From positions 32,960,656 to 33,024,655 of the forward strand of contig OW388291.1 of the NCBI GenBank assembly GCA_936450465.1: a DNA stretch of 64,000 nt, in the 5' to 3' direction. The notes beneath the pieces were generated by a model. The model did no database searches. It saw only the letters and a list, made by a program, of their open reading frames with translations, and was not told the DNA's origin. Position 1 is the first letter of the stretch. Each line of letters starts with the position of its first letter. This DNA is from Gibbula magus. Its lineage: Eukaryota; Mollusca; Gastropoda; Trochida; Trochidae. This document shows positions 36,599-48,405 of this stretch, piece by piece. A program made the translations under genes and the position numbers.

Positions 36599-39309
36599 TA
36601 TATGACAGAAGTTTGGACATTAATCTGTAGTGAATCCGATTAGAGTGATCATGGACATTCCAGTTGGATATATCTTTACCGAATTGTTCTTATCAAGCAT
36701 GTGGATGTTGATTCTTTAGATCAAGTTTGGTATGGACAAATATGAAGTGTTGTTTTTGTTATTCCACACATTTAACGTTTTCAAAAGAATAATACGAAAA
36801 TTGATATAACATATGCCATTCCTGTCGTCTCTTAAAAGATCAGAGAAAGTCACTTTTACTTTCAAAGACAGGAATCCCTCATCAATAAAAATAAGCCAGA
36901 TCAAAACTATATAACATGATTCATAGCCCGTTTGACTTGTACCTTCAAATGTCCCCTTTGTCTTGTTATAGTTTCTGATATAACGAATACCAGCTGCTTA
37001 CGATTAGTCCTGAAAGAATAAAGATTGTTCTAGGATTAACAGAATCCCTTTGAATAGTTTCATGTTTTCAAGTAAGGTATTCGACATAGATGTTTTTATT
37101 TAGTCACGAAAAAGGTTTGTGACTTTTTAAAAATCTCTATATGATTATTGTATCCTGTAAAACATCAAGGTCTTCAAGAGAGGAGAATCTTAGCTAAGTG
37201 GACGGTCCCCTAATGGTGACTATGTTTCGTCGTTATAGTCATAAGTTATGATATGAAAAAGTCATTTTCACTAATTTTAATGGCATTCAATCATCATTTT
37301 CTTTCTCCTAAAATGCCAATGTATCTGTGTCTTCGAGACGGGTGAAATGCAGTTGAAATACAATAATTAATATAATAAATATAATTGAAGGCCAAAGGAT
37401 TACGGGAAGTCTTTATATAAACAAACTATTTGGACAATATAAATGATCAAAATTTAAAATTTAACGCAGTAGTTAAATGGAGATATAGAACCCTCAATGA
37501 AGCCTTCTTTTTCATGAAATATTTAAAGATATTCACATTAACAGATATGCCAACTTTTTAAAGTGAAATGTTTCTGTAAATGAGTAAACTAAACATGATT
37601 TAAATGGTTTTAATTCTGTTTTTAGCCAAATGATGTCTTCTAACTGCAAACTAATAACCATGCACCCCTGTACAAAATCCATTTCTACAGTTTGTTTGTG
37701 TTTATATGTACAGGGATCATTTTGCACAATATTCGCTTTTGTTTTTGAATGATGAAAATTATCACAAGCTGGCATATCATAATTCTATTTAAGATATCGC
37801 TGAAGTATATGTTTAGGTTATGTCAATGATTTAGGATCATTTCAAGTTGTGAATAGTGTACAATCATGTAAATTAGTGTTGCCAATTCAAAGAGTATAGG
37901 AAAGAAATAATGTGTATTAAATGCAATATGTACATGTTATAGATGTTGAAGTTATTGTACGCTTTTTGAACGCGATTGGAATGTTGACAGTTAAACCAGA
38001 AATAGATTAAAGTCAAAAGAGAAATACAGAGCTACTTTAAAAATTCAATACTATTTTGAAACACGCAATTGTCGCTTAGATGACGTGATCCCACGCGGCG
38101 AATTAATACTTTAAAAATAAACAATAATGTCGAGGTCACCAAAATGACTGAGAACTGCATATTCCCTACAAGGATATGAAGTGAATCCAGTCATTCGAAA
38201 ATTTCTAAACTTAAAACTCTACCATAATTTTGATAAATATAGTACTTCAAATTCACTTAGAATTTATGCTGATGTATACCTAAAACGATTCTCGTGAACC
38301 TTATCACACGTTTCATCCATATATAACTCAATATCAACGCCAACACATTTCCTCTTACACTGACACGTGACAAACAGATAAAATATTTATCCAAACGATG
38401 ATTCCTCTTTCTTCTTGTGAAACAACCGGAAATTATCTCGTAATGACACATTTGAAATAGAAATGCATTATATATGGCCTGTACTGCATCCTGATTATTC
38501 CTTTTATATACTATATGTGTGGCTGACAATAAACCATTTTCCAATTTGGGCTTTTAGAGTTATACGCCCCTGACCATAAGCTTGGAGCCAATGAGAACGA
38601 GCTCGCGACATGATTATGTGGAAAAATCAGATTAAGTGGATGAACATGAGAAAAAGTTGTGGGTGGCGAATTGGCCATGATTTATACTGAAATAATCTGT
38701 TTGCTATTTCAGATAAAGGTAACAATTGTGACAATGGCTTACCTACGGATGTACTGAATGCCTGTGACCATATGGTGAGAATATATGTGTATGATTTTAC
38801 ATACAACTTTCAAACATACTGCTTTGCAATCCATTGTCCCAGGTCGAAATTAATCTCGACTTCATTAAATATGTTATATAAATATATTATGGGAAAGGTC
38901 TGTAAAATTCATCTTCACAACGTCACAGACGTAATGAAAAGAGAGATCTCGATACATTTTCACCTGGCCGTGGGAAGATGGTACAATTATGAGTCCCTAC
39001 ATACGTAAACATTTTAGTCAATCTGATGTCTTTCAATGATTTGTTTAGTGAACTACAAACATGACCTTTCTTGAAATTGCTGAAAATAGTCACAGTGTCT
39101 TTATCCACGAAATCATGATTGTTAAGATTATTTATTTGATTCTTGACGTTCACTTGCAGTGGTTGAAGCGGAAAATCCATTCCCTATTGCAGATTACACC
39201 TCAGCAACAGCTTCTTAATCGCGTGTATAAAACTCCCTGAATCTCACCCATCTTGTTCGACAAAGCTATTCGGAGTCGAACATAACACAACGATAACTGT
39301 TTAAAGGTG

Positions 39310-39780
39310 CTTCCATTGCGTTTCATAAAATTTTATTTGGGTTTAATACATTCCAACAAACCATATGTGATATTTACAATACAAATACATTCGCTCAGCT
39401 TGCATATTTATCCCCAATCGCCAAATATGTCATAATTACTAGTTTCACATTAAAATCACGTAACATCATTATGCATGTGTAGAAACCGTAACTGCACGTC
39501 CCGTTTACATGCACAGTAGTTATATGACCTATTAAACATTATCAACCCAAATTTATCATTTTGCCTGTTAAAAATAAGATTCCAAAATTACGTTTGACTC
39601 ATTGGCGCGCATCAATCGCGATGCATTATCCGGTTTTCGATCAGAAATGAATATTTTTACCTTCATATCGTCTATCATCCAAATGGTAGTTTTCGGTAAC
39701 AGTCGGTTCTTCTCGATAAAGTAACACCATTTATAACATTTGGAATATGTGATCCCAAGCAACACAATGGATGTACCTTA
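39310..39780 (+). repeat. Copy of 56.10-56.69 kb without the palindrome
   Basis: Reads AACATCATTATGCATGTGTA, then AAACCGTAACTGCACGTCCC, then TTACATGCACAGTAGTTATA, so only one arm of the 56-kb palindrome is present. Non-coding. Confidence 0.8.
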
Positions 39781-40204
39781 CAATAACCACAATGTTTGTT
39801 AAATATATTCAAGTCTGCATGTAATATGCCTGATAGAAATGACACTGTGAACCATCAGTCACCCACATCTTTAACGTGTTGACAAGTTCCTATGTTACCG
39901 GCACTTGTCAGGATTCTTGAGTATCACACGCCTATGTTTAAACACAACTGCCAAAACATGGGATATAAGCAAGAATACAATTAGATGCACAAAGATTGCA
40001 ATGACATTGATTGTGTCAAAAATTACTATTTGATTTTTTAAAATCTTTTTCTTTCTTTCATAAGGATTTCCGTTATGCTCTTAATGGTTAGATTTTCCAT
40101 TAATAGCATATTACTGGTAGAACCTTTACAGTCTTCACAAGACATGAATCATCCTATCGGCTTTTAGTAATCCCAAAAAACTGACGTGAAGCCATTATTA
40201 CATT

Positions 40205-40745
40205 GATATATTTATCAGATTTATTTGGAATGATACAATTGACAAAATTAAACATGGTACTTTAAAAAAATAATAGGGAAGGGGTGTACGCATGACTGAT
40301 ATAATATCCTTTGTTAATGCCATAAAACTATCTACCCTTTGAAATTATTTGAGAAAAACAAATGTAAATGATCCATGCAATTTTCCATTAAATGTTATAT
40401 CAAAATATGGAGAAAACATAATATTGTTAATAATGATAATCCATTTTTTGAAAAGATGTTTTTAGGGCATAGAAATTATATTGTGTTGGAAATACCACGG
40501 AAGAAGACAGCATTAACAGAATTTTAGAACTTAGAACAACCCTTATGATTTAATCATAATTTTAACAACCCATGTCTCTTTATCAAATGTGGACAAGATG
40601 TGAAATATTAACAATTAAGGACCTTTGTAATGGACATGGTTTTATGTCTTTTGAGGATCTGAAGCTGAAGTTTGATGTGAGGGGTACATATATGGATCTT
40701 GGTTATGTTATCTATAATTTACCTGAAGCTTGGAAAATGACTATA
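40205..40745 (+). pseudogene. Fragment of an L1/Tx1-like LINE ORF2, C-terminal part
   Basis: Degenerate coding remnants in several frames follow the order seen after the reverse transcriptase of L1/Tx1-type LINEs. First FIWNDTIDKIKHGTL (from about 40220). Then, after a frame change and an in-frame stop, a block containing VRMTDIISFVNAIKLSTL. Then NPFFEKMFLGHRNYIVLE. Finally, from 40572, MWTRCEILTIKDLCNGHGF followed by MSFEDLKLKFDV and LPEAWK. Such proteins typically read FIW...K, GGLKM.DI.SF..ALK, then W...GI.TI.DL...G.F.SFE.L in that region, from family knowledge. Stops and shifts make it non-functional. A TA-flanked MITE (40746-41381) interrupts it immediately after LPEAWK. A possible continuation beyond the MITE (41.53-41.62 kb) is too weak to claim. 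Confidence 0.62.
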
Positions 40746-41381
40746 CAGCCGCATACCGGAAGTTGGTTCACCTACATGTGTATCTTAGTGCGAATATCAT
40801 GTACGTTGACGTTCATGTAACGTCAATAAAATTGCATAACAAACAATTACAATTAATCATTGTATATTCATGAGTAAAATAATCATAATCAAACGTATAT
40901 TGTGATCGTCACGTCATTTACACGTGTTTATGAAATATGGCATAATGAAATATACAGAATTGGTCACATTTGTAAAATTCAAGTTTCATTAATTTAATTT
41001 AATAATAAAAGTTGTTATATCGACTAAATGAAATAAAATTCCTCATAAATACATTGAATAAGTATAAAAGGAAATATATTACATGTATGTATGTTTGACC
41101 AAGTTGATCACACACTGAATATTTCACAGAAGAAAATACAAATTGTTGGTTTGAAAAGATGGACTGTTGGTCACTTCAAAGAGCTGCCAAAACTGTAACT
41201 GTTTATTATGAGGCATCAAATCAGATTATGTTATGAGACATTCAACTGTCTTCTTAAATGCAATATTGCAAATTGATCGGCCTAGTGGTTGCATTGATAC
41301 GATGCTTCAAAGACATGCCAAATTACATGATATTTGCACTGAAATACACAAGTAGATGAACAAACTTTCGATACGCAGCTG
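40746..41381 (-). mobile_element. TA-flanked MITE, family C, copy 2
   Basis: 636 bp, opposite orientation to 35979-36598, TA at 40744-40745 and 41382-41383. Ends read CAGCCGCATACCGGAAGTTG and, on the other strand, CAGCTGCGTATCGAAAGTTT. It is inserted in the L1/Tx1-like LINE remnant. Confidence 0.9.
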
Positions 41382-42273
41382 TACAGACATTTGAAATAAC
41401 AAACATCATGGTTTGGTTTGGGATCTTAGGCAATAACCCATTACTACTCCATATTCTGTTTTCTGTTAAGAGATACATATATACATGTTCTTTACAGAAA
41501 ATAATCAAAAAAATGATTACTTCAGAATTTTGAAAGACATTTAAATGTTGAAAACTTCATATTCACAAGAAACAATAATTTTGATCAATTGTCAGACAAA
41601 TGGCATCACTTATTAATAAGTTATCAAATTTGTTGTTTTTTTATGTCTATTATGCCATTTTGTTTATCTTCAACTTTATGTTGACCCCACTTTTATTTGA
41701 TGTACTCACTTGACCGTTGTATGATATGTGTATTAAAAATGGGAGCAATACAAAACAAACAATATTTTTACACTGATGGACAATTCACTGTACTGTCAGT
41801 TATAAATAGATTTATTTTGGAGACAATATCATTCTTTCTTTCCTGTATGATATATAATAAGGGACATCAATGTGGACCTATGTATTTGATGATCTCCTAA
41901 TTATCCTATACATGTTTGCCTTTTTATTTCGTGACCCTGTCAATGAAATTACTATTTTTTATTGAAACTAGGTTTCACTTTTAAATTTCCACAAATAGGG
42001 CAAAACGAAGTACTGTCCTTAGAACTACATATGTTTCAATGAAATCACTGTAATATACGATTACCGGAATATTGCCCAGAACCTCATTTCCAACAGACAT
42101 ACCCTAAACTCGATGGTGATTACTTGAATACAAACTCAACAAGTTTTGTTGTTCGCCGTTGATTGATATTAATGATTGATCGTAGAAAACCATCAATGGT
42201 CCAAAATTGTTTTGATATTGGTTCAGCAGACAGAGAGTGATGTGTTAATGAGCTATTAACGTAAAATGGGTAA

Positions 42274-42289
42274 CAGACAGACAGACAGA
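42274..42289 (+). repeat. CAGA microsatellite (LINE tail)
   Basis: Four CAGA units at the 3' boundary of the minus-strand LINE; on the element's own strand this is a TCTG tail right after AATAAA-containing sequence. Confidence 0.8.
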
Positions 42290-42668
42290 TTGTTTATTAC
42301 AAGTCTCTCCTCATTACAGCCGTAGTTTTATGTACAATGTAAATAATCATAAAAACCGTAACGAGCCACTCATTATAGTGTTATGGGAGACTAAAACATG
42401 AATACATAGCTAAAACATTTTGAGCATGGATACAAAAGTGCATAAAAACAAAATTTTACAGTTAGGCACAAAACAGTATAACAAGTACAGGTAAGAAGAT
42501 AGTAAAATGTTGTACATAAAAAATAATTAAATTAAGAAGCGTTAAAAAGGAATTATTTTCTACGCTTTAAAATATCCTAGCAGGTTTTGGCAACGGGGGC
42601 ACATATCACAGGATTTTCTAAAATAAAACTGATGACTTCGATATCCTGGCGTTCCGGCAACTTTTCCC

Positions 42669-43493
42669 TCATCCGTCACATATACACTGAAGCTCGTTTC
42701 TCAAATCATCATAGAGTGGACAGTGTAGGAGGACGTGGCACATAAAACAGGTTCGCTCTTTCACTGGTAAGTTGCTGTACCTCCCTGTTTCTATTCTTAT
42801 CGGTGCCACTCCACATCTAAACTTGGCAAGTGCAATTCGGTGGGATCTAGGTAGGGGTAATGTTACGTACGTTTCTGCTACATATGTGTCCTTGAACTTG
42901 GGGTAAAGCCTAAGTTTATTCCCGCCTTGACCTGAAGAACCCTCTACTCGTGTCAACGTTGATTTCCAATGTGTGCAGAAATCTTGCATTAGCTTCTCTT
43001 TCGTGTTTTTAATAATAATATTGGTGCTGTAGAGACGATTTAAATCCAGGTAATGGTTCATTTCCATATCCATAAGTTTCTGCCTTACTCTGTACGTCCA
43101 GTTTTTCTTTCTTCTGAGTGCCCAATCGTTAGACCATCTCCATATCCTGTGGGTAGTTCGACTCTGATCCATGTTTTACAAACGCATGTAGAACTTTATT
43201 ACCGTACACCACTGTCTCACACCTGGAGGGGTCCAACCCATCTCTCCTGCAATAGCACTGTTAGGGGCACATTTCCTGAGCCCGAGGAAAAACCGTTTAG
43301 CTCGATTGACAACTGCATCTACGCACGAGTATTGTTTAGTTCCCCAGATACCTGCTCCATATTCTAAGACGGACCACACCATAGTGTCAAAGAGGGTCGT
43401 AAAAGTACCATATTGCATGCCTCCAAGAAGTTTATATTTTGAAATGAGCAGGCTTAAGGCTCTGCTTGTCGAGTTCGCAGCTGTCTTGGCCAT
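42669..43493 (-). pseudogene. LINE C-terminal region with zinc-knuckle-like motif
   Basis: Two open segments in different frames continue the same LINE. 43176-43493 (MAKTAANSTSRAL..., with LEYGAGIWG) is the region that follows the reverse transcriptase in many LINE proteins. 42669-43172 (167 aa) ends in ERTCFMC...LLHCPLYDDLR, a Cys-Cys-His-Cys pattern typical of LINE C-termini. The two segments are separated by a frameshift near 43.17 kb. The order, strand and spacing match the reverse-transcriptase remnant at 43668-44697, so all are one dead element. The 105-aa and 167-aa pieces should not be annotated as separate host genes. Confidence 0.85.
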
Positions 43494-43667
43494 TCTACTA
43501 TAGTAAGTCCTAAGTAGTTGTAGTATTCAGAAAATTCCAACAAGTCGGCGCCACATGTGAAATTACGTGTGGATATTGGGGTAGCACTGTTGCGAAAGTG
43601 AACAATTTTCGTTTTCTCGCTCTAATCGACATCTGATTTGATACACACCAGGCACTAAGACAGTCAA

Positions 43668-44697
43668 TCATAAGTTGTAAATCATTTTCCGTTTCTGCGA
43701 GGAGGATGCCGTAATACCAATCCGTGAATCCCCGAGTTCAACTCCCACGTTGAGGGCACTGATCGATGTGATGAGATCGTTGATATACAAGTTAAAAAGT
43801 AATGATGACAGCATGCATCCTTGTTTCAGTCCACTTTCAACGTTAAACCATTCTGTAAAAAAAATCGTTAAGTCGAACTGAACACTGTACGTTGCTATAC
43901 AAGGAGTATATTTCATCTAACATCCTTCCTTTAATATCCGAATCCAGGAGCTTTTCCAGAGTTGTCCTCTATTGATGTTGTCGTAGGCCTTCTTGAAATC
44001 TACAAACGCTACGAATGTTGTTTTTCTCATAGATTTCCTAGTTTCCAATATTGAAGTGAGACTTGAAATATGCTCCGTCGTGGATGTTCCCGTTCTGAAT
44101 CCATTCTGTAGATCACTCAGCAATTCGTTATCCTCACAGTACTTAAACAGTCTCTCATTGAGCACACTACAATACACCTTATAGGAGGCCCTGGCTAACG
44201 ATATATACCTCTGTAAGACATGGGGTCACGCGGGTCACTTGTACTATTCTTGGGAATCGGGTTGATAATGCCTTTAGACCAGATGCGGGGTACTAAACCA
44301 GTGCTAAAACAAATTGATTAAACAAAGAATACAGAAAAAGTATTGCAGTCTTATTTTTCAGTACGTCGACCGGAATGGCATCTATTCCTGGCGCTTTACC
44401 TTTATTTTCATTCTTCAGTGCAGTCCTGATTTCATCCGTAGTGATAGGTTTATTCAGGTTGGCATTGCCCGAGTTCGCATTATTGACATCCGGTTGGTCA
44501 TCCATGGTGATATTAGGATTTAAAAGTTCTGAATACGCCTTTCTCCATGTTTCCATGACAACAGGATGGTCCCTAGTCACTGATCCATCTTCAAGATTTA
44601 CTTCTATCGAGATTGTCTTTCTCCTCTCCCAGCCAACACCAACTTTACCATGTAACATGTTTCCCTCTGCATCAATCTTACATAATCTGTCAAACAT
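43668..44697 (-). pseudogene. LINE reverse transcriptase domain, frameshifted and lacking the YADD box
   Basis: Three open segments in successive frames encode the reverse transcriptase. 44293-44697 carries KAPGIDAIPVDVLKN (fingers). 43917-44177 carries NGFRTGTSTTEH and the first catalytic block FVAFVDFKKAYDN. 43668-43916 carries the next block GLKQGCMLSSLLFNLYINDL. Just downstream another frame resumes with ILLAETENDLQLMID, but the usual YADD catalytic pair between them is missing: the junction reads like a small deletion. An active copy would copy its RNA into DNA at a nicked target. Frameshifts between segments and loss of the aspartates mean this one cannot. Confidence 0.88.
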
Positions 44698-45154
44698 TCA
44701 TTTAATCGGTGCTTTATGCCATGTTCAGATGGAATATCTGCTGTTCAAATAGAGGTTAAATAGGTAACGTTTTCGTTAATAATACCTTTCATCATGATTT
44801 GCATGTACTTTTCAGCTAGATTAGCTGAAAAATGTAAAAATTGGAAATATAGGGACGGCTACTCAGTAAATTGCTCCACGGCTATATTTGCGGTTCAAAC
44901 AAATAACCAATGATGATAGGTGTGATGACTTTAATTCATTAATATTTACACTTTTGATGCTTTGAAATCCTTATAAATTATATGGAATTTTGCGGTAACT
45001 TTCTACATCGCACGTTGTCAATTTAACAATGTTATTTTCGATGTAAATATCAGTCTCGTCGTTAAGATTCTCTGCATACCCTACTTGTCAGGTTAACTTC
45101 AGTGCATGTGGAGCAGTGTGTGCGTAATTTTTTAATCAAAATTGTTTGTCTTAA

Positions 45155-45507
45155 AGGGACAGTAGCACGTTTTCTTCAAATTTTATTTTTTCAAATTTCC
45201 CATTAAAATTACAGTTTATGTCATTTATAATTACTTTAGAGGGTAAAACATCGTATTACACAAACCAATTACCCGTAGTGGTAATAACAGTGTTGCGTAT
45301 AAAGCAAAAATTGCACGGCGGCCATTTTAGTGTGAACACATTTTATTATTTCGATTAACAAAAACGATTCCCATGGCTTTACGGAACCATGTACACTCAT
45401 TTTTTCACTTAATTTCCGAAGTAATAAGGATGTTTTATCATTGGTGTCATTATTTTTTAAATACACTTCATCGACTTATTTGAGCGAAATAACGTGCTAC
45501 TGTCCCT
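45155..45507 (-). mobile_element. TTAA-flanked MITE, copy 2
   Basis: A 353-bp copy in the opposite orientation to 6243-6591, with TTAA at 45151-45154 and 45508-45511. Its ends begin AGGGACAGTAGCACG. It lies in a segment that resembles 16.01-16.08 kb, where no such element is present. Confidence 0.85.
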
Positions 45508-45973
45508 TTAAACAAACATTAAGTAATAACCGTTTACAAAATTTCACCAAAATAGAATACACTTTGATCAAGAAGTAAACAGAGTTAAACGAAAGTTCCA
45601 ATTTTTCTAACTCCAACTCACACCATGCATATACCAGAAACATGTAATGATTAATGACAGAATAGTAACGGATACAAACAGGTTGAGTAAATAGAGTTCC
45701 CACTTCCTAGTGTCCCGTCGACAAACATGTGGCACAATTCAGCAACAATGGGAGCGGCTCACCTGATGGGTGGCTGCCCCTTCGTTGCCAGGTAAACTGA
45801 GATTTTGAAGGGTGATATCGTTCCTCACACAGATACATGACTAATAATTACAAAATGAGTTTGTTACACTAATTTCCGCCTTTCTGATTGGACGAGAGCT
45901 CTTAAAAACCTGCTGCCATTTCTCGATGAATGCAGATAAAATGTGCAACCATACCTCGTGCATTCGTACCTTG

Positions 45974-45981
45974 TGACGTCA
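45974..45981. promoter_or_regulatory. CRE palindrome TGACGTCA
   Basis: A perfect site within CTTGTGACGTCACAATCC, left of the hairpin at 46464-46608. A 105-codon minus-strand frame (45864-46181) covers it but has no recognisable domain. Confidence 0.4.
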
Positions 45982-46463
45982 CAATCCATTCGAACAAACG
46001 GTCGGGTCAGCCGGTTCTTACAACTGAGCGTAACGTTTTGATGCAAACTATGAAATACATATGTCATTTCGTCTTCACACCTACACCGATAACTGGAATA
46101 TACATTTCTTTTCCGAATGAGACAATTAACTTCACCGGGAACACTTAATTTTGATAGATACAAGTCCTCAAGCGTGTTCACTCACAGCGCTTCACTAACA
46201 GTAGCCATGTTTGAACGTCGCGTGATATGCTAATGAGGGTTAATCTAAAAATCCGGAATGTAGAGTAAACGAACACTGATTGTATGTATGTGAATGTTGG
46301 GGAAAACGAAATTAAATCTTCTGCCGTTTTAGATTAAGGATTCCTAAATTTTGATTCAGCCATGTATCATTGCGTGTAACACGCTGCTGTTTCTCGTGAT
46401 AAATTACAAATATATTAGATTTGTGTAAATATTTAAAGAAAAACCTGTTGATTTTGTAATTAT

Positions 46464-46608
46464 AAGGATTGTTTTACATGTTTTGTGCCTCTATCGAAGT
46501 ATAACAGCAACACATTTTGTATAACATCGCTCCCCTACGCTACGCGATGTTATACAATTTGTTGCTGTTATACTTCGATAGAGGCACAAAACATGTAAAA
46601 CAATCCTT
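46464..46608. repeat. Long fold-back hairpin
   Basis: Arms of about 66 bp: AAGGATTGTTTTACATGTTT...GTATAACATCGC and complement, with a loop of about 12 bases (TCCCCTACGCTA). Nearly perfect, so young or recently corrected. Confidence 0.93.
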
Positions 46609-46849
46609 AAATAGTGTCATACTGAGTAACCTTATTAAATCTGTACCTCAGTTAACCCATCAGTACATGGTACAATTGTGTTGCAAGTGACATTAACGAG
46701 CGACGTGTATGTCAGCTTGTGTGTCACATATGGACAACAGACTAGTGGAAAATGTATATATTGAAATGAGTTTAAAAAGAATAACTAACTCCGATTTCCT
46801 CCTACATGTTTCGTTTTACTCTTCAGGGAGGTTTACATTACAGTGATTA

Positions 46850-46914
46850 TGACGTCACCTTTCTGTGACGTTGCAACAATACACTGATTCTGGCGTCACT
46901 GCTCTATGACGTCA
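46850..46914. promoter_or_regulatory. Cluster of CRE-type palindromes
   Basis: TGACGTCA at 46850-46857 and 46907-46914, with TGACGTTG near 46866 and GGCGTCA between. Third place in the window where such a cluster lies beside a long hairpin. Confidence 0.45.
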
Positions 46915-46937
46915 CTGGCGCGACTTTGAAAATATTG

Positions 46938-47119
46938 ACGGCTGGTTACTTCAAAGAGCTGTAACTGTAACTGTATACTATGAGGCATCAAATGAGATTA
47001 TGTTATTGGACATTCAACTGTCTTCTGAAATGCAATATTGCAAAATGATCGGCCTAGTTATTACACGATATTTGCACTGAAATACACAAGTAGGTGAACA
47101 ATCTTTCGGCATGCAGCTG
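46938..47119 (-). mobile_element. MITE family C, copy 3, truncated
   Basis: Matches the right part of 40746-41381 (CACTTCAAAGAGCTG, GAGGCATCAAAT, GATATTTGCACTGAAATACA) and ends at CAGCTG before TA. The other end is missing. Confidence 0.8.
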
Positions 47120-47329
47120 TATCCTTCTGTATTGACATCCAGAAATATCAGACGTACTCTTATAAATGTTCAATTGGATTTGTTTGACTTTTCAGAAAAT
47201 AGAGGTAGACAATTTTGCATAGAAAGATGTCTGAGAGTATGTTTTATATAGCTCTGGTATACATATATGTTATAATAAATACAGAGTTTAATCAGTGTGT
47301 GTAAACGTTATGTGCATTTAGAAAATACG

Positions 47330-47790
47330 TGTATTTCATAGAAAGGTTGGTAAACGCCTTTTTACTGAGTTAGTGCACGTACTTATTGGTAACATACATA
47401 CTTAATGTTGACAAATCCTGTTGTGGTAAAGAACAGAAGTTGCTCGACATAGAATATCTATTCAGTTGTAAAAAGATTTAGATGGATTAACTTGATGTTA
47501 CTGTTTTTCTAATAGATGTAGAAAATATATGTAAAGCTCTTGAAAGTTAAAGAGTTCAAACGAGTACTCTATGTCTTGATCCTTTCAGTTCCTGATCGCT
47601 GTGTAACTTATTTGAACTTTTCATTGTATATATCAGCTCAATGGTATGTCCGACTTTTTTGTCATTTTCGTGAGGCAAAATGGTATTTCTGTTAAAATCC
47701 GAAATATTTCCGGTGTAACGTTTTATAAGGATTGTTGACTTGCAATGCACATACTTATTGATCCACTTGAGAGTTGCGTGTTGCAGATGT
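47330..47790 (+). repeat. Duplicated segment (partner 54.49-55.04 kb)
   Basis: Same-orientation match: GTTAGTGCACGTACTTATTG, AATGTTGACAAATCCT, GATGTTACTGTTTTT and GCTCTTGAAAGTTAAAGAG occur in both. It continues after the insertion at 47.80-48.43 kb into 48.44-48.60 kb (ATCACGTTTTGAAATCAG-like), matching 55.07-55.25 kb. Non-coding. Confidence 0.8.
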
Positions 47791-47806
47791 GGCAATAATG
47801 GGTGGT

Positions 47807-47808
<2 letters not shown>

Positions 47809-47853
<45 letters not shown>
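47809..47853 (+). repeat. Poly-G tract, 45 bases
   Basis: Uninterrupted G run between GGTGGTGA and CAACATGTGG. Absent from the 55.03-kb paralogue. Length is likely unstable and poorly assembled. Confidence 0.9.
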
Positions 47854-47855
<2 letters not shown>

Positions 47856-47885
47856 ACATGTGGTTAGGATAGAAGAACATTAATA

Positions 47886-48405
47886 AACCCAATACCAAAA
47901 GAAACTTTGCACCCATCTTCTTGTCTTAATAAATCACATAATAGGCAACGATTGGATTCGGGTGTTTAAGTATTGTAATAATTATTCAATTTTACATTCG
48001 ATGTATGAAAATATTCATTTCAAAAGTTTATTTTAAAAAAAAGTTTGGACGCATCAACATACGAGGGGTATCAAAATGTGATTGATCAATTCGTCTGTGA
48101 TTCGGTGGTGGTCTCGTACTCGGTGGTCTTTGCTAATGGGTAATATCAACGGACTTTTAACATCAGAAACTGTTTCAGTAGTGCGTTAGTCGCCTAACAT
48201 GTGTGTCTTGTTAAAATTAAAAGTTTAATTTTTTAATTTTTTTGTAAACAAAAATAAAAACTTCTGAAAAAATATTTGACTGATGACAATACGCCATTAC
48301 TTTTCAGTTTTAGTGTACGATGTCCAAAACTTGAAATATTTGTAATTGAAAAACATACATATGATAAAATCAACTGAGATGCAAAGTTTCTTTTGGTATT
48401 GGGTG
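47886..48405 (+). mobile_element. TA-flanked MITE, family K, copy 3
   Basis: About 520 bp; ends ACCCAATACCAAAAGAAAC on the left and its inverse on the right, with TA at 47884-47885 and 48406-48407. The right half matches copies 1 and 2. The outer ten bases of the terminal repeat differ completely from those copies while both ends of this copy agree with each other. The 54.5-55.2 kb paralogue lacks the element. Confidence 0.8.

Larger units (their letters stand above)
36740..42220 (+). repeat. Segmental duplication D1 (partner of 49.3-54.4 kb)
   Basis: Colinear, same-orientation blocks. 36.82-37.17 matches 49.34-49.58 kb (AAGTCACTT.TACT, GGATTAACAGAATCCC, TCTCTATATGATTATTG). 37.25-37.47 matches 49.63-49.72 plus 51.02-51.10. 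38.28-38.56 matches 51.72-51.89 plus 52.62-52.66. 39.19-39.23 matches 52.91-52.95. 39.80-40.19 matches 53.52-53.97. 41.80-42.12 matches 54.04-54.35. The copy here has gained the L1/Tx1-like LINE fragment and a family-C MITE. Outside those no gene is seen. Confidence 0.75.
42271..44697 (-). mobile_element. 5'-truncated, inactivated LINE retrotransposon
   Basis: A non-LTR retrotransposon remnant on the minus strand, recognised from reverse-transcriptase and C-terminal zinc-knuckle coding in broken frames. Its 3' end (low coordinates) reads ...AATAAACAATCTGTCTGTC, a polyadenylation-like signal running into a TCTG microsatellite tail (CAGA on the plus strand, 42274-42289), a common LINE terminus. 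The 5' end stops near 44.68 kb. Sequence beyond it resembles 14.82-14.94 kb, where no LINE is present, so the element inserted into a duplicated segment. The clade is not certain: Jockey/CR1/I-like by general layout. It needs an active partner to move. Confidence 0.85.

Noticed and set aside
43053..43367. 104-codon plus-strand frame
   Set aside because: Antisense shadow of the LINE C-terminal region.
44375..44752. 125-codon plus-strand frame
   Set aside because: Antisense shadow of the LINE reverse transcriptase coding on the minus strand.
45864..46181. 105-codon minus-strand frame as a gene
   Set aside because: No recognisable domain; it lies in the CRE and hairpin repeat region and has no supporting signals.
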